Made by a program: the position numbers and the translations under genes. The notes under the pieces are model-generated. The model was not told the origin of the DNA. It saw only the letters and a program-made list of their open reading frames with translations, and made no database searches. This document shows, one piece after another, positions 47,034 through 56,391 of a stretch of 64,000 bases of DNA; the first letter of the stretch is position 1, and each line of letters opens with the position of its first letter. The DNA is from Synechocystis sp. PCC 7509. Lineage in GTDB: Bacteria > Cyanobacteriota > Cyanobacteriia > Cyanobacteriales > Chroococcidiopsidaceae. The stretch covers positions 1 to 64,000 of the forward strand of contig NZ_ALVU02000001.1 in assembly GCF_000332075.2 (NCBI RefSeq). The letters run 5' to 3'.

Positions 47034-47786
47034 ATGACAGCAATTAAAAAACTGCAAAACCACTTACTACCTTGGCTAGACGTATTGGCGATCGCCTCTT
47101 GGGGTATTTTGATGCTGAGATACTGGCATACAGGCAAACTCAGCCTACTAATTCACCGCGATTATTTTTGGCTTGTCATTGCTGGCGGCATTGGCTTGTC
47201 AATTGTTAGTAGCTTAAAAGCCTTAGACTTGCTGCGACGCAAAAATCTTTTCCAGACTCAGCATATTACCTTGTTTCCTCCGGGCTTAAGTAGCGCCTTA
47301 CTACTAGGAACAGCAATTTTAGGCTTAGTTATTACTCCCCGCGCTTTTGCCAGCCAGACCGCACTCCAGCGCGGCGTAACAGAGGTTTTGCAAGCAACAC
47401 GAAGTCAACCCCAAGCTTTTCGCTCCTCTGTCCGCTCCGATGAACGCAGTTTAATAGACTGGGTACGGACTCTTAATATTTATCCAGAGCCAGACGCATA
47501 TTCTGGTCAAAAAGTCAAGATACAAGGTTTTGTAATTCATCCGTCCGAATTACCATCAGAATACTTATTGCTCTCCCGGTTTGTAATTACTTGTTGTGCG
47601 GCGGATGCCTACCCGGTAGGATTACCAGTAAAACTCAATCAAAATCGTCAAGCTTACCCCCAAGACAGTTGGTTCGAGGTAGAGGGAGAAATGATTACCC
47701 AAGACTTGCAAAACAAACGTCAACTAACTATTCAAGCAAGTTCCCTCAAACCAATTCAAGAGCCACAGAATCCTTATGAATACTAA
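47034..47786 (+). CDS. TIGR03943/DUF1980 family permease partner
   Basis: 250 residues. Two or three N-terminal hydrophobic spans (WLDVLAIASWGILML, YFWLVIAGGIGLSIV, ALLLGTAILGLVI) are followed by an extracytoplasmic domain of about 130 residues with GFVIHPSELPSEYLLLSRFV, then ITCCAADA and a Cys pair. Regularly encoded beside ArsP-type permeases and probably part of the same transporter. Substrate unknown. Confidence 0.88.
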   Translation: MTAIKKLQNHLLPWLDVLAIASWGILMLRYWHTGKLSLLIHRDYFWLVIAGGIGLSIVSSLKALDLLRRKNLFQTQHITLFPPGLSSALLLGTAILGLVITPRAFASQTALQRGVTEVLQATRSQPQAFRSSVRSDERSLIDWVRTLNIYPEPDAYSGQKVKIQGFVIHPSELPSEYLLLSRFVITCCAADAYPVGLPVKLNQNRQAYPQDSWFEVEGEMITQDLQNKRQLTIQASSLKPIQEPQNPYEY

Positions 47787-47837
47787 ATTGATTGGTGATT
47801 GGTCATTAATTGTTTTTCCCAATTACCCAATTCCCAA

Positions 47838-48434
47838 TTAATGAAATAGCCAGCTAGTAAAAGCATATTTACAGCCCTGAGTTACTGGTAAAGATTGATG
47901 CGGGTGAGTGTAATAAGAAGGAAATACAATAACGCTACCTTTTTGCGGAATAAATTTTAAATTTTGGCGATCAAAAAATGTTTCCCCTCCAACAAAATCA
48001 TCATTAAGATAGCCAACAATACTTACATCTCTAGTAGGTACTCCAAGAGATGCTTCCTCACGACGACTAGCTAGAAGCAAGTTATCAATATGGCGCTTAT
48101 AAAACTGCCCTGGACGGTAGCGTAAAATCGAACAAGTTTCTATTTGAGAAAACTTGACTCTATAGTTTTGATAAAGTGTTTCTTGAATTAGATAAATGCG
48201 ATTTAATAATAGTTGATTAGTTGATTGTAATAAAGTATTTGTTTCACCCAAGTAGAGCAATTCATTACTACGCACTTGCGTTTCTACCTTGGCAAGTTCA
48301 ATACCAGCCGTTTGAAATGTACAGCAGTCAGCAATCTGGATAATATGATTGCATAAAGAACAATCGAGCAATCGCTCAAACAACAAAATGTCTGCGCCTA
48401 GCTCAGTTACAGACCACGCATCAGTAGAAATCAT
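47838..48434 (-). CDS. 2-oxoglutarate/Fe(II)-dependent oxygenase (prolyl-4-hydroxylase-like)
   Basis: 198 residues. Iron ligands His115 and Asp117 (KRHIDNL) and His179 (THPHQSL); the 2-oxoglutarate lysine is Lys189 (GCKYAFTSW). The double-stranded beta-helix runs from about 95. Such enzymes hydroxylate prolyl or other residues, or free amino acids. Substrate unknown. ATG start. It converges with the DUF1980 gene, with about 50 bp between stops. Confidence 0.85.
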   Translation of the reverse strand: MISTDAWSVTELGADILLFERLLDCSLCNHIIQIADCCTFQTAGIELAKVETQVRSNELLYLGETNTLLQSTNQLLLNRIYLIQETLYQNYRVKFSQIETCSILRYRPGQFYKRHIDNLLLASRREEASLGVPTRDVSIVGYLNDDFVGGETFFDRQNLKFIPQKGSVIVFPSYYTHPHQSLPVTQGCKYAFTSWLFH

Positions 48435-48498
48435 AGTGGAGATAATAAGTGTAGCTCCTAGGAGTTATAACACTCTTGATTAGCTTGATGAGAAATTT

Positions 48499-48526
48499 GT
48501 TATCCTGCCCTAAAAGGCAGGATAAC
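48499..48526. terminator. 11-bp perfect hairpin
   Basis: GTTATCCTGCC, loop CTAAAA, GGCAGGATAAC. It lies downstream of the DUF4142 gene (minus) and upstream of the oxygenase gene. No T-run, so termination is only possible. Confidence 0.5.
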
Positions 48527-48671
48527 ATTTATAGCCATTGGTTTTGAGCTAGGGAAATTTTCACTACCCCCAAACCCCAAACTTGGAGGTGGCGAGAAGT
48601 TTGATTTGAGCTTAGGGGCAAAACTGTCTCACTTTTTGCAAAGGATTCAGGATTGCGATAGTTGCTAAAGA

Positions 48672-49403
48672 TTAATTAGAACCTGAACGACGATTTGTTG
48701 AACTAGAGCGACTTTCGGTAATATCTTGAGCGTGTTGAAAATGCTTTTGTATTAAAGGTAGAGTTTGAGAAGCAAAACTTTTCACCTCTGGATCTTGACC
48801 GCGTTCTATTTGACGCTCAAATAGTTCTACTTGTTCTTCGTGACTATCCTCTCCAGCTTCTTTCATGTATTCGCGATCGAATTTCGCTCCCGAAAGCTCA
48901 GATAGGTCTTGTTTTAGGTCTTCATTTTTTTCACCTATGGTAGTTGGCAAAGTTACGCCTTTTTGCCGCGCCAAAACTTTAAGTTTATTATTTACTTGAG
49001 TCTGTTCTACAACCATTCGGCGGGCATACTCTTTAACAATGTTGCTAGAAGCTTTCTGTCTAGCTATTTTGCCAAGTTCAACCTCTGCCAATCCCTCTTG
49101 AGCAACTGCCACCATAAACTGTATATCAAACTGACTTAAACTAGGTGTAGTTGGGCTAAAAGTTGGGGTTGGAATTGGAGTAGCGGTTGAGGTTGGGGTT
49201 GGAATTGGGGTCGGGGTTGGAATTGGAGTAGCAGTTGGGGTTGGGGTTGGAGTAACTCTTGGGGTTGGAGTTGGGGTTGGAGTAGCAGTTGAGGTTGGTG
49301 ATGGAGTCGGGGTTGGAGATTGTGCTATTGAAGCGTACTCCAAAGATGCTATTAATCCTCCTGCTACAAGTGCTGTCATTACAAAGTTCTGTTTGCTCGT
49401 CAT
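48672..49403 (-). CDS. secreted DUF4142 protein with a Pro-Thr repeat linker
   Basis: 243 residues. A signal peptide (about 1-28) is followed by about 60 residues of PT-type repeats (for example [20 protein letters not shown]), then a DUF4142 four-helix, ferritin-like domain at about 92-225 ([49 protein letters not shown]). The linker DNA is almost pure G/T on the plus strand (49150-49325). Function unknown; the linker suggests a tether from the wall or membrane. Linker length may vary by slippage. Confidence 0.85.
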   Translation of the reverse strand: MTSKQNFVMTALVAGGLIASLEYASIAQSPTPTPSPTSTATPTPTPTPRVTPTPTPTATPIPTPTPIPTPTSTATPIPTPTFSPTTPSLSQFDIQFMVAVAQEGLAEVELGKIARQKASSNIVKEYARRMVVEQTQVNNKLKVLARQKGVTLPTTIGEKNEDLKQDLSELSGAKFDREYMKEAGEDSHEEQVELFERQIERGQDPEVKSFASQTLPLIQKHFQHAQDITESRSSSTNRRSGSN

Positions 49404-49689
49404 TGCTTTACCTGAAAAATCCGAGAATATTGTGCTAAATAACTTTAGGGGTCACTTTGGGCGATCGCATTTGCTAACTAATTTAGGTCGCGTTTTTACA
49501 GAAAATAAAAATACCAACCTGTAACTAGCTAGTATTTATAAACCACAGCCCCTTTTTCTATTAGCAATTTATTTATGGTTAGCATCCTCTACCCTGGGGT
49601 TAATTTCGATACAAAAATATAGGATTAAATAATTTTTCTTGTGAGCATGACTCCCCAATATGCTGTACAGGTTAGTTTTGAGGTGATAA

Positions 49690-51192
49690 ATGTCCGTAAC
49701 CAAGAAGTCATTTTTGCAACCGTTGGATCGAGTCGCGATCGCCTTGATTGCTGTTTTAGGCTTATTAACAGCGCTAGTATTATTCCAAGGCGATGCTATT
49801 GCGCCTCGCGTCCGAGATTTTAGCTGGCAAAATAAACGCATTGGGGTAGAAGATACGGCTTTTTATCTCAACTTCAGTCGTCCGATGGATACCAAAAGCG
49901 TAGAAGCCAATCTCCAAATCGATCCGACTTTACCTGGTAAAATTAGTTGGGCAGGGCGTAAAATGGCTTATACCTTACTTTCCCCGCCTGCTTATGGTAC
50001 TTCCTACCAAGTAAAGTTAAATGGCGCACTAGATCGCTTTTCCAAAACAAACACAAATTCTATTCAATCCTTTACAGGTGCTTTTACTAGCCGCGATCGC
50101 GCTTTTGCCTATTTGGGTGTCGAAGGGGAAGAACAAGGTAAGTTAGTCCTTTACAATCTCACGACGCAGCAAAAAACTATTCTCACTCCCAAAGATTTAG
50201 TTGTGGGTGATTTTCAGCCTTACCCTACAGGTAATAAAATTCTCTTTTCGGCTACCGAACGAGCCAGCGATCGCTCAAGTTTGCCCCTAGCTCAGTTATA
50301 TACAGTCACTACCGGAATTTCGCCTGAACCCAAATCTAAAAACAATCCCCCTTTGGGCAGAGTTGAGTTAGTTCTAGATAGCAAAGATTACCAAAACTTA
50401 AAATTTGATTTGTCCGCCGATGGCAAAACTATATTAGTACAGCGCGTCAATCAAAAAAATCCTGGCGACTTTGGGCTGTGGATACTGCCTAGTAGTAACG
50501 ATAATACACTTCCCAAAGCGCAACTATTGAAAAGCCAACCAGGCGGAGATTTTTTAATTACCCCTGATAGTAAATCTGTTGCCGTTGCTCAAGGGCAAGG
50601 AGTAGCAATTTTACCGCTTATCACTCAAGCCACCAAACCCTTAGACTTTCTGCCCAAATTTGGCATGGTGTTAGAATTTTCCCCTGATGGGAGTCAAGCG
50701 GCGATGATACGGTTCAATTCCGATTACACGCGATCGCTTTTTCTAGTCAATAATCAAGGCTTACAAAAAGAACTGCTCCGCACTACTGGCTCGATTAATA
50801 GCTGTATATTTCATCCTGTACTATCAAATCTTTACTGTATGTTGACGCAGTTGATTGAGGGAGAAGTATATCAAGAGCAGCCTTATTTAGCGGCTATTGA
50901 CCTAAATTCTGGCAAGCAAACGCCTTTAATAGTTATGCCCGAACAACGAGACGTACAAATTAGTTTGTCTCCTGATGGCTTGGCATTACTATTAGACCAA
51001 ATTGTTACTAGCGCCGCCCCAAATACTTCGCCGCAAATCAATGTTCCGCGCACCAGTGATGGCGAAGCTATTTCTACTAGCCGTTTGTGGTTAGTACCTT
51101 TATTTGTTCCCGCTTCTATCTCTACAACCCCCAATCAAATCCAACCAGAACAATTACCTTTACCTGGCTTTCATCCTCGTTGGTTGCCTTGA
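49690..51192 (+). CDS. membrane-anchored Ig-like plus beta-propeller protein
   Basis: 500 residues. One transmembrane helix at about 14-33 (RVAIALIAVLGLLTALVLF). A big-domain (SbsA-like Ig) module follows at about 45-125 (FYLNFSRPMDTKSVEANLQI). The rest looks like a TolB/WD-type propeller with repeated blades (NLKFDLSADGKTILVQR, MVLEFSPDGSQAAMIR, VQISLSPDGLALLLD). GAGG six bases before the ATG. Probably extracytoplasmic; function unknown. Its last 22 bp overlap the converging gene. Confidence 0.78.
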   Translation: MSVTKKSFLQPLDRVAIALIAVLGLLTALVLFQGDAIAPRVRDFSWQNKRIGVEDTAFYLNFSRPMDTKSVEANLQIDPTLPGKISWAGRKMAYTLLSPPAYGTSYQVKLNGALDRFSKTNTNSIQSFTGAFTSRDRAFAYLGVEGEEQGKLVLYNLTTQQKTILTPKDLVVGDFQPYPTGNKILFSATERASDRSSLPLAQLYTVTTGISPEPKSKNNPPLGRVELVLDSKDYQNLKFDLSADGKTILVQRVNQKNPGDFGLWILPSSNDNTLPKAQLLKSQPGGDFLITPDSKSVAVAQGQGVAILPLITQATKPLDFLPKFGMVLEFSPDGSQAAMIRFNSDYTRSLFLVNNQGLQKELLRTTGSINSCIFHPVLSNLYCMLTQLIEGEVYQEQPYLAAIDLNSGKQTPLIVMPEQRDVQISLSPDGLALLLDQIVTSAAPNTSPQINVPRTSDGEAISTSRLWLVPLFVPASISTTPNQIQPEQLPLPGFHPRWLP

Positions 51193-51575
51193 AGAACGTC
51201 AATTTCGGTAAAAGTTTGCATCAATAATCGCTTTGCTTGTAACTGCCAACCCCATTTTTGCAGTCTGTAAGCTGCGATCGCACCGCCCATTGAAGCTACT
51301 AATCCTAAAGGCTGAGAAAACGAAATTCCTATCAATAATCCTAATCCGGCAATTCCCCAAAAGGGTAAAGCTACTGTTTGACGTTGTTCTTCTACTAGCT
51401 TTCGTATCCAATCGGATTGCATAGTTTCTATTAGTGCCTCTTTTGCTTGTTTCTGCTCGGCGGCGGATACTGATAACCCAATTTTTCGGCGCAGTTTCTC
51501 AATTTTGCGGGCGGTGGTGCTGTATTCGGTTAGCTCATCTTCTGCCATCAATAGCAGGCGCTTTAATTGCTCCAT
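51171..51575 (-). CDS. small membrane protein with N-terminal coiled coil
   Basis: 134 residues. Helical, charged N-terminal half (TARKIEKLRRKIGLSVSAAE, then KQAKEALIE) and one or two hydrophobic spans at about 72-102 (PFWGIAGLGLLIGISFS). No family known to me. Overlaps the 3' end of the gene at 49690 tail to tail by 22 bp. Confidence 0.7.
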   Translation of the reverse strand: MEQLKRLLLMAEDELTEYSTTARKIEKLRRKIGLSVSAAEQKQAKEALIETMQSDWIRKLVEEQRQTVALPFWGIAGLGLLIGISFSQPLGLVASMGGAIAAYRLQKWGWQLQAKRLLMQTFTEIDVLQGNQRG

Positions 51576-51891
51576 TGGACTAATTGCTCATTACTTAGAT
51601 GATTCAGCATAGCAAAATCCGCAATCGCGTAAGGTTTTCCACTTTTAACAGCTAACTAACTTGTTTGAAAGTACGCTTGTACTAAATTAAAAAATAATTA
51701 ATTCTAAGTAAAATTACGGTTGCACTGAATTTTATTTATTAGGTAATTTTATTTAAACAAAAGTTAACTATCAAAGCTTTTGAAAGCGTGTAAATTGATG
51801 AAATTTAATAGTTTAATTTTTACTATAAATCTTAAATTATTAGCGCTCGTACTTTTAATGCCAATTCTTGCAATCAATACACTAAATAACA
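51576..51891. other. AT-rich divergent region with a small open frame
   Basis: Holds upstream sequences of two divergent genes. From about 51690 it is strongly AT-rich. It contains the 35-codon frame listed at 51798. No hairpin or RNA motif recognised. Confidence 0.45.
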
Positions 51892-51905
51892 ATGAATCAA
51901 TCTGA
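51798..51905 (+). CDS. possible 35-residue hydrophobic peptide
   Basis: ATG at 51798. The product has a basic and polar start (MKFNSLIFTINLK) and a hydrophobic run (LLALVLLMPILAI). Its stop lies 14 bp inside the next gene, in a different frame. It could be a leader peptide or a small membrane protein; no Shine-Dalgarno is seen and the DNA is AT-rich, so chance is possible. Confidence 0.25.
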   Translation: MKFNSLIFTINLKLLALVLLMPILAINTLNNNESI

Positions 51906-52908
51906 AACCTATCAAAACTGCGGCTTACAAGAATTAATGAATTATGTTAAATCTATAGCAGAAATTGAAACCAATATAAGTTATCAGGACGAGCAAAAAC
52001 AAATTATGCCCGTCCACAGCAAACTAATAGACGTAGAAGTTACAACAATAGCTATAAAAACTCCGCAACTAGCTAAGGGGGAAGTTATTTGTGGGGAGAA
52101 GGAAAAAGTTGCCCTATCACCATCAAATGTAACTAATTTAATAGCTTTAATTAAGGATTTACAGTTGTCAAATGGCAACTTAGTCAAGCGAGTAACTTAT
52201 TTAAGCCAAGAGATCGCCCAGTTTCACCAAGATTTAGAATCTTACAAAGATCAGTTTCAAAAAGCCAAGTCAAGGTTGCAGGAAAAAGAGCAAGAATTAG
52301 CAGCCAATTATCAAACTACTGAAAAGCTAACTTGCGAACTAGCGATCGCTAACCAATTAGTGGCTCAAGTTCAAGCAGATTACAACGAGCAATCTTATCA
52401 ATTATCCGCAGAAAAAGATAATTGTCGAGACTTGCGTACTCGCTTAAATCGAGAGCAACAGCACAGTTTGCAACTCAAATTTGCTTTAGAAAAATGTTTA
52501 GAAGTACCCACCACCAGCTACCAGTTAGCCGATGAAATGGTGTCAAAAGCAAACAATGAAGATAGCAACAACTTTGCTCCCAAAGCACCGCCAATTAAAC
52601 CCTGGACAACCCAAGCAAGAGGCGCAGGTAATCAAATAGATTTAGATTGGGAGCGTCAAAATTTCCCAGATCAAAATAATGTAGATGACGATTTCCCGCC
52701 GATGGCTTCTCCAGATTATTTAGAGCCATTTAGTAGCTTAAATGAGGACAAATTAGAATATGCGATCGTTGACGACGTACAAGTAGCATCGCCCATAGCT
52801 ACAGTCAATACTCAAACAAACTCCCCTTCGCCGCTAGTCTACCCCTCCCGTCCGCCCAAAGGACGAAAATCTTTAGCTGCCATTGAGTTACCAAGTTTTA
52901 GCTCTTAA
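51892..52908 (+). CDS. coiled-coil protein of unknown function
   Basis: 338 residues. Residues about 80-200 are a continuous coiled coil (LIALIKDLQLSNGNLVKRV, QEKEQELAANYQ, LRTRLNREQQ). The C-terminal 130 residues are acidic and proline-rich (DDDFPPMASPDYLEPF, YPSRPPKGRKSLAAIELP). No signal peptide. It converges with the exopolysaccharide cluster, its stop 7 bp from the end of the last glycosyltransferase gene. No function assigned. Confidence 0.72.
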   Translation: MNQSETYQNCGLQELMNYVKSIAEIETNISYQDEQKQIMPVHSKLIDVEVTTIAIKTPQLAKGEVICGEKEKVALSPSNVTNLIALIKDLQLSNGNLVKRVTYLSQEIAQFHQDLESYKDQFQKAKSRLQEKEQELAANYQTTEKLTCELAIANQLVAQVQADYNEQSYQLSAEKDNCRDLRTRLNREQQHSLQLKFALEKCLEVPTTSYQLADEMVSKANNEDSNNFAPKAPPIKPWTTQARGAGNQIDLDWERQNFPDQNNVDDDFPPMASPDYLEPFSSLNEDKLEYAIVDDVQVASPIATVNTQTNSPSPLVYPSRPPKGRKSLAAIELPSFSS

Positions 52909-52914
52909 AAAAGT

Positions 52915-54060
52915 TTATTTTTTAATAACTTTGCTCAAAAGTTGAGCGATCTGTTGGTTGATAATTGCCCCATCAAATCTTTGCCTTGCTTGTACATTGG
53001 CGGCTTGAGCCATCTTTGCACTTTGTTCTGGTTGAGCGATACAAGTATTAATCGCGGCGGCTAACTCCTTGACATCTCCTGGAGCAACTAGCAAACCTGT
53101 TTTACCCGATTCTACTAATTCTTGAGCGCCTCCAGCAGAAGTAGCCACAATCGGCGTACCGCATAGCATAGCTTCAACAATTACGCGCCCAAAAGGTTCG
53201 GCAATGGTTGACGTATGAGTAACCATGTCGCAAGTCGCCATCAAAGACGTAACATCATTGCGAAAGCCTAAAAACTTAACTCGATGTTCCAAGTTTAATT
53301 CGGCAACTTGGGCGTGTAACTTTTGTACATAATCTTGTTCGCCAAATAGCGCATCACCAATTAAAAGTGCGATCGCCTTCTCTGGACAATGAGTTAACGC
53401 TTCTAGTAGTATATGCTGCCCTTTCCAGGGCGACAAACGGCTAAAGTTGCCCACTACAAACTTATCTTCCTCTATTCCCAATTGCTGTTTGATTGCCGTA
53501 GCGGCGGGTAAGTGTTGGTACAACTCTAGATTGAAGCCATTATAAACACATTCGACAATATCTTTTCGCCCTCCGGCGGCAATAAAAGCGGCTTGACTGG
53601 CTTGAGAATTGGCAATCACCAAAGCCGCACGATTAGCTAAAGTGACCGCAATCCGGCGGTTGGTAGCACTAAAGTGATCCAATGACAAAATATCGTGCAG
53701 GTGGTATACCAAAGGACGACGACTAAGGAAACTAGCGATCGCACCTATGACTAGAGATTTTTGGGTATTGGCGTAAATTAAATCATAGTTGCGACTAAGG
53801 TTGGCGATGCGATTAATAGCAGGTAATAACTCCCTTATACTACTCAAGCCCTGCAATAACCCGCTTTCCTTACGTACTCCTATAGCTTTAGTTGCGAGTA
53901 TTTGAACCGGAATCTGCTGTTTTTCTAACAATTGTCTAAAAGGGCCATCCACAAACAAGCTCACTAAACAGGTATCTCGGTAGGGTTTGGCAATGTCTAA
54001 CAAACAAAGTTCCGCACCTCCTGGCTTACCGCTTTGATCTAAAAACAGAATTTTTGTCAC
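52915..54060 (-). CDS. GT4-family glycosyltransferase, HEP-like cluster
   Basis: 381 residues, GT-B fold. N-terminal acceptor loop KPGGAELCLLDIA; LVYHLHDIL in the middle; nucleotide-sugar site VVGNFSRLSPWKGQHILLEA and the E-x7-E motif in EPFGRVIVEAMLCGTPIVA. Its ATG overlaps the stop of the upstream GT2 gene by 4 bp (ATGA), so translation is coupled. Last gene of the minus-strand exopolysaccharide locus. Confidence 0.9.
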   Translation of the reverse strand: MTKILFLDQSGKPGGAELCLLDIAKPYRDTCLVSLFVDGPFRQLLEKQQIPVQILATKAIGVRKESGLLQGLSSIRELLPAINRIANLSRNYDLIYANTQKSLVIGAIASFLSRRPLVYHLHDILSLDHFSATNRRIAVTLANRAALVIANSQASQAAFIAAGGRKDIVECVYNGFNLELYQHLPAATAIKQQLGIEEDKFVVGNFSRLSPWKGQHILLEALTHCPEKAIALLIGDALFGEQDYVQKLHAQVAELNLEHRVKFLGFRNDVTSLMATCDMVTHTSTIAEPFGRVIVEAMLCGTPIVATSAGGAQELVESGKTGLLVAPGDVKELAAAINTCIAQPEQSAKMAQAANVQARQRFDGAIINQQIAQLLSKVIKK

Positions 54061-55043
54061 TTTTCGACCCCTAAAAATTGCCTAGCAATCGGACGCGGAA
54101 TATAACTGAGAGTCAAAGCAACCAAGGTACGGAGATTAAATTTTTGCGCGGCGATCGCCGTTTTTAAATAAGGTCTAGCTTCGGCTACTTGTCCCACCTT
54201 TAACAACCCAATAGCTAAAGTTGTGCGATCATGGGCCAATTCTTTCTCAAAATAAGTTCTAAATTCTTGCAGATTTGGATCTTCAATAAATGTTTGAAAA
54301 CAAAAAATAGCTGCTCTACCTTTACGAACTTTTGCTTGGGCGTTTTTGCTACCGCTAATCATATTTTCTGATTGCTCGTGTACGCGATAAAACGCTAGTT
54401 TTTCCGGGTGATAGTAAGCTCCCTCACCGCCACGACAGCTAAGATAAACTATATAATAATCCCAAAAAACGCCAGCTTCATAGAGCTTTTCCCAGGCAAC
54501 GGAGTCTCTCCGAACCACTGCTGCTGAGGCACAAAACACGGCTTTATCTATTAGACCAAGTTTATAAAAAGGTTTATAAATTCCTGCTTTTAAATCCTGC
54601 CGCCTTTCACGCCGGGTTTGATCGTCTGTAAGTTTCTGGTTGACGTTTCCCTCGGCATCAATTACATAAAAGTCACAAAAAGCTAACACTACTTCTGGGT
54701 TTGCTTCTAAGTGCGGAACGAGTTTTTCTAAAAAGTCTTTTTGCCAGATATCATCATCGTTTAAACTAGCAACATACTTACCTTTTGCTTCTTTAAAAGC
54801 ATAAGTTGCATTCAACCCTACGCCCACATTTGTATCGTTTCGTCTCAACCACACCCTAGGATCGTTAAAAGCATCAACCAGTGATTGGGGATTTTCGCTA
54901 CTACAATCATCAGAAACAATAACTTCAATATTTTGATAAGTTTGCTGCAATACGCTAAAAATTGCTTTTTCTAAATACTCTGGACGATTGTAGGTGGGAA
55001 TAATAATACTTACTAATTCTACCGACGTTTCAGTTAGGGACAT
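54057..55043 (-). CDS. GT2-family glycosyltransferase
   Basis: 328 residues. The GT-A domain starts SIIIPTYNRPEYLEKAI and has VSDDCSS and the DxD-type metal motif in SLNDDDIWQ. The C-terminal 100 residues are helical. AGGAG eight bases upstream supports the ATG. Coupled to the downstream GT4 gene by a 4-bp overlap; 110 bp after the previous GT2 gene. Confidence 0.9.
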   Translation of the reverse strand: MSLTETSVELVSIIIPTYNRPEYLEKAIFSVLQQTYQNIEVIVSDDCSSENPQSLVDAFNDPRVWLRRNDTNVGVGLNATYAFKEAKGKYVASLNDDDIWQKDFLEKLVPHLEANPEVVLAFCDFYVIDAEGNVNQKLTDDQTRRERRQDLKAGIYKPFYKLGLIDKAVFCASAAVVRRDSVAWEKLYEAGVFWDYYIVYLSCRGGEGAYYHPEKLAFYRVHEQSENMISGSKNAQAKVRKGRAAIFCFQTFIEDPNLQEFRTYFEKELAHDRTTLAIGLLKVGQVAEARPYLKTAIAAQKFNLRTLVALTLSYIPRPIARQFLGVEK

Positions 55044-55153
55044 AAAATAGACTCCTGTCTACTAATTAATAGCTTTTATTAATATTTTTGGGCATTTCTA
55101 CAATATCATCACAAAACTCTACTTTTTTGATGATCTCTAATGTTTACTACTTT

Positions 55154-56104
55154 TTACTTCAAGTCTCTCTGTTGTTTTAGTGTCCTAAATACGTTTTTAA
55201 ACTTTGTATATTGCTCTGGATTTAATTTATTTTTTGCACAAATAAGTAATTTTAAACGTATATAGCTTTTGGTATATTGTAATTGAGGATAGTATTTAGA
55301 AGCTCGTTTGCTGAAATTACTTGCGCCCTGATAATCTTTGTTTTCTAAAGACTTCCAAGCTATATATAAATTCATTCGTCCATAAGTTTTGTTTTTTATA
55401 GGTTGTAGTTCCGCCGGAACAGAACTAAACATTTTTTCAATTAATCTATCAAAGTCGGGGAGAATTTCTTGAGAATTTTTAGATGAATTTTTTGAGTGTT
55501 GCCGATAATAAACTAATAATTCTTTTACTAATCCAAAATCATAGTCTTTAGCAATTCGCGCCCACATTTCCCAGTCTTCGCCAAAACGCAAAGTAGGATC
55601 GAATAATCCTACTTTATCAAAACAGATGCGACGTACCAAGGGAATGCTACCACAGGGAATTAAACTAATTTCGATTATTTCTTTTCTAATATTTCCTTGA
55701 TTAAAATTAAGCTTAACTTCTGAAAGCAAGTTATTATGCTCGTCCGTTAGCATCATCCATGTAGCTACTAATCCTACTGTAGGATGATTGTCTAAAAATT
55801 GTACTTGCTTTTCCAACTTTTGTCGTTGCCACAAATCGTCAGCATCTAAAAACGCGATGTATTCTCCTTTTGCTTGACCAATCGCTGTATTTCTAGCGGT
55901 GGAAACACCTTGATTTGATTGGGAAATAAGTTGAATGCGATCATCTGTTAAAGAGTCTACCCACTGTACTATATTATCTGAGCTACCATCGTTGACAATT
56001 AACACTTCAAAGTCAGTAAAAGTCTGCTGCAAAACTGACTCAACGGTTTCTGGTAAATAACTCATTGCATTGTAAGCAGGAATAATTACAGAAACTTTTG
56101 GCAT
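55154..56104 (-). CDS. GT2-family glycosyltransferase
   Basis: 316 residues. GT-A motifs: SVIIPAYNAMSYLPETVESV, VNDGSSD and the DxD site in AFLDADDLWQ. A Lys-rich C-terminus (LLICAKNKLNPEQYTKF) is probably membrane-peripheral. AT-rich and free of HIP1 sites. Isolated by 287 bp from the upstream GT2 gene, so it may have its own promoter. Confidence 0.9.
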   Translation of the reverse strand: MPKVSVIIPAYNAMSYLPETVESVLQQTFTDFEVLIVNDGSSDNIVQWVDSLTDDRIQLISQSNQGVSTARNTAIGQAKGEYIAFLDADDLWQRQKLEKQVQFLDNHPTVGLVATWMMLTDEHNNLLSEVKLNFNQGNIRKEIIEISLIPCGSIPLVRRICFDKVGLFDPTLRFGEDWEMWARIAKDYDFGLVKELLVYYRQHSKNSSKNSQEILPDFDRLIEKMFSSVPAELQPIKNKTYGRMNLYIAWKSLENKDYQGASNFSKRASKYYPQLQYTKSYIRLKLLICAKNKLNPEQYTKFKNVFRTLKQQRDLK

Positions 56105-56391
56105 AAAATAGCTCGCTTTTAACAGTTGAGAATATTATCTTTATACCTAATTTTTTAAGTATTATCACTTAGTAATTTGCACAAACATCAAAATCCGTTG
56201 AATTTAACGAATAAATCAACGGTACTATTACTTAAGTATATAAGGATTTTTTAGGTATTAAAAAGTAACGTATAAATTTTGTGTGAGCTTTCGGTGAAGC
56301 TTGTCTAAAAATAGTTGCCCAACTTAGAGCGATTGCCTTTACAAACCAACAACGGAATTCATGAGGTTTTTAAAAATCAGTTCTTGAGGTT
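56105..56391. other. gap inside the glycosyltransferase cluster
   Basis: AT-rich. CCGTTGA-A-TTTA and TAAATCAACGG near 56201-56229 can pair as an 11-bp stem with one bulge. No coding signal; likely promoter region for the gene at 55154. Confidence 0.45.
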
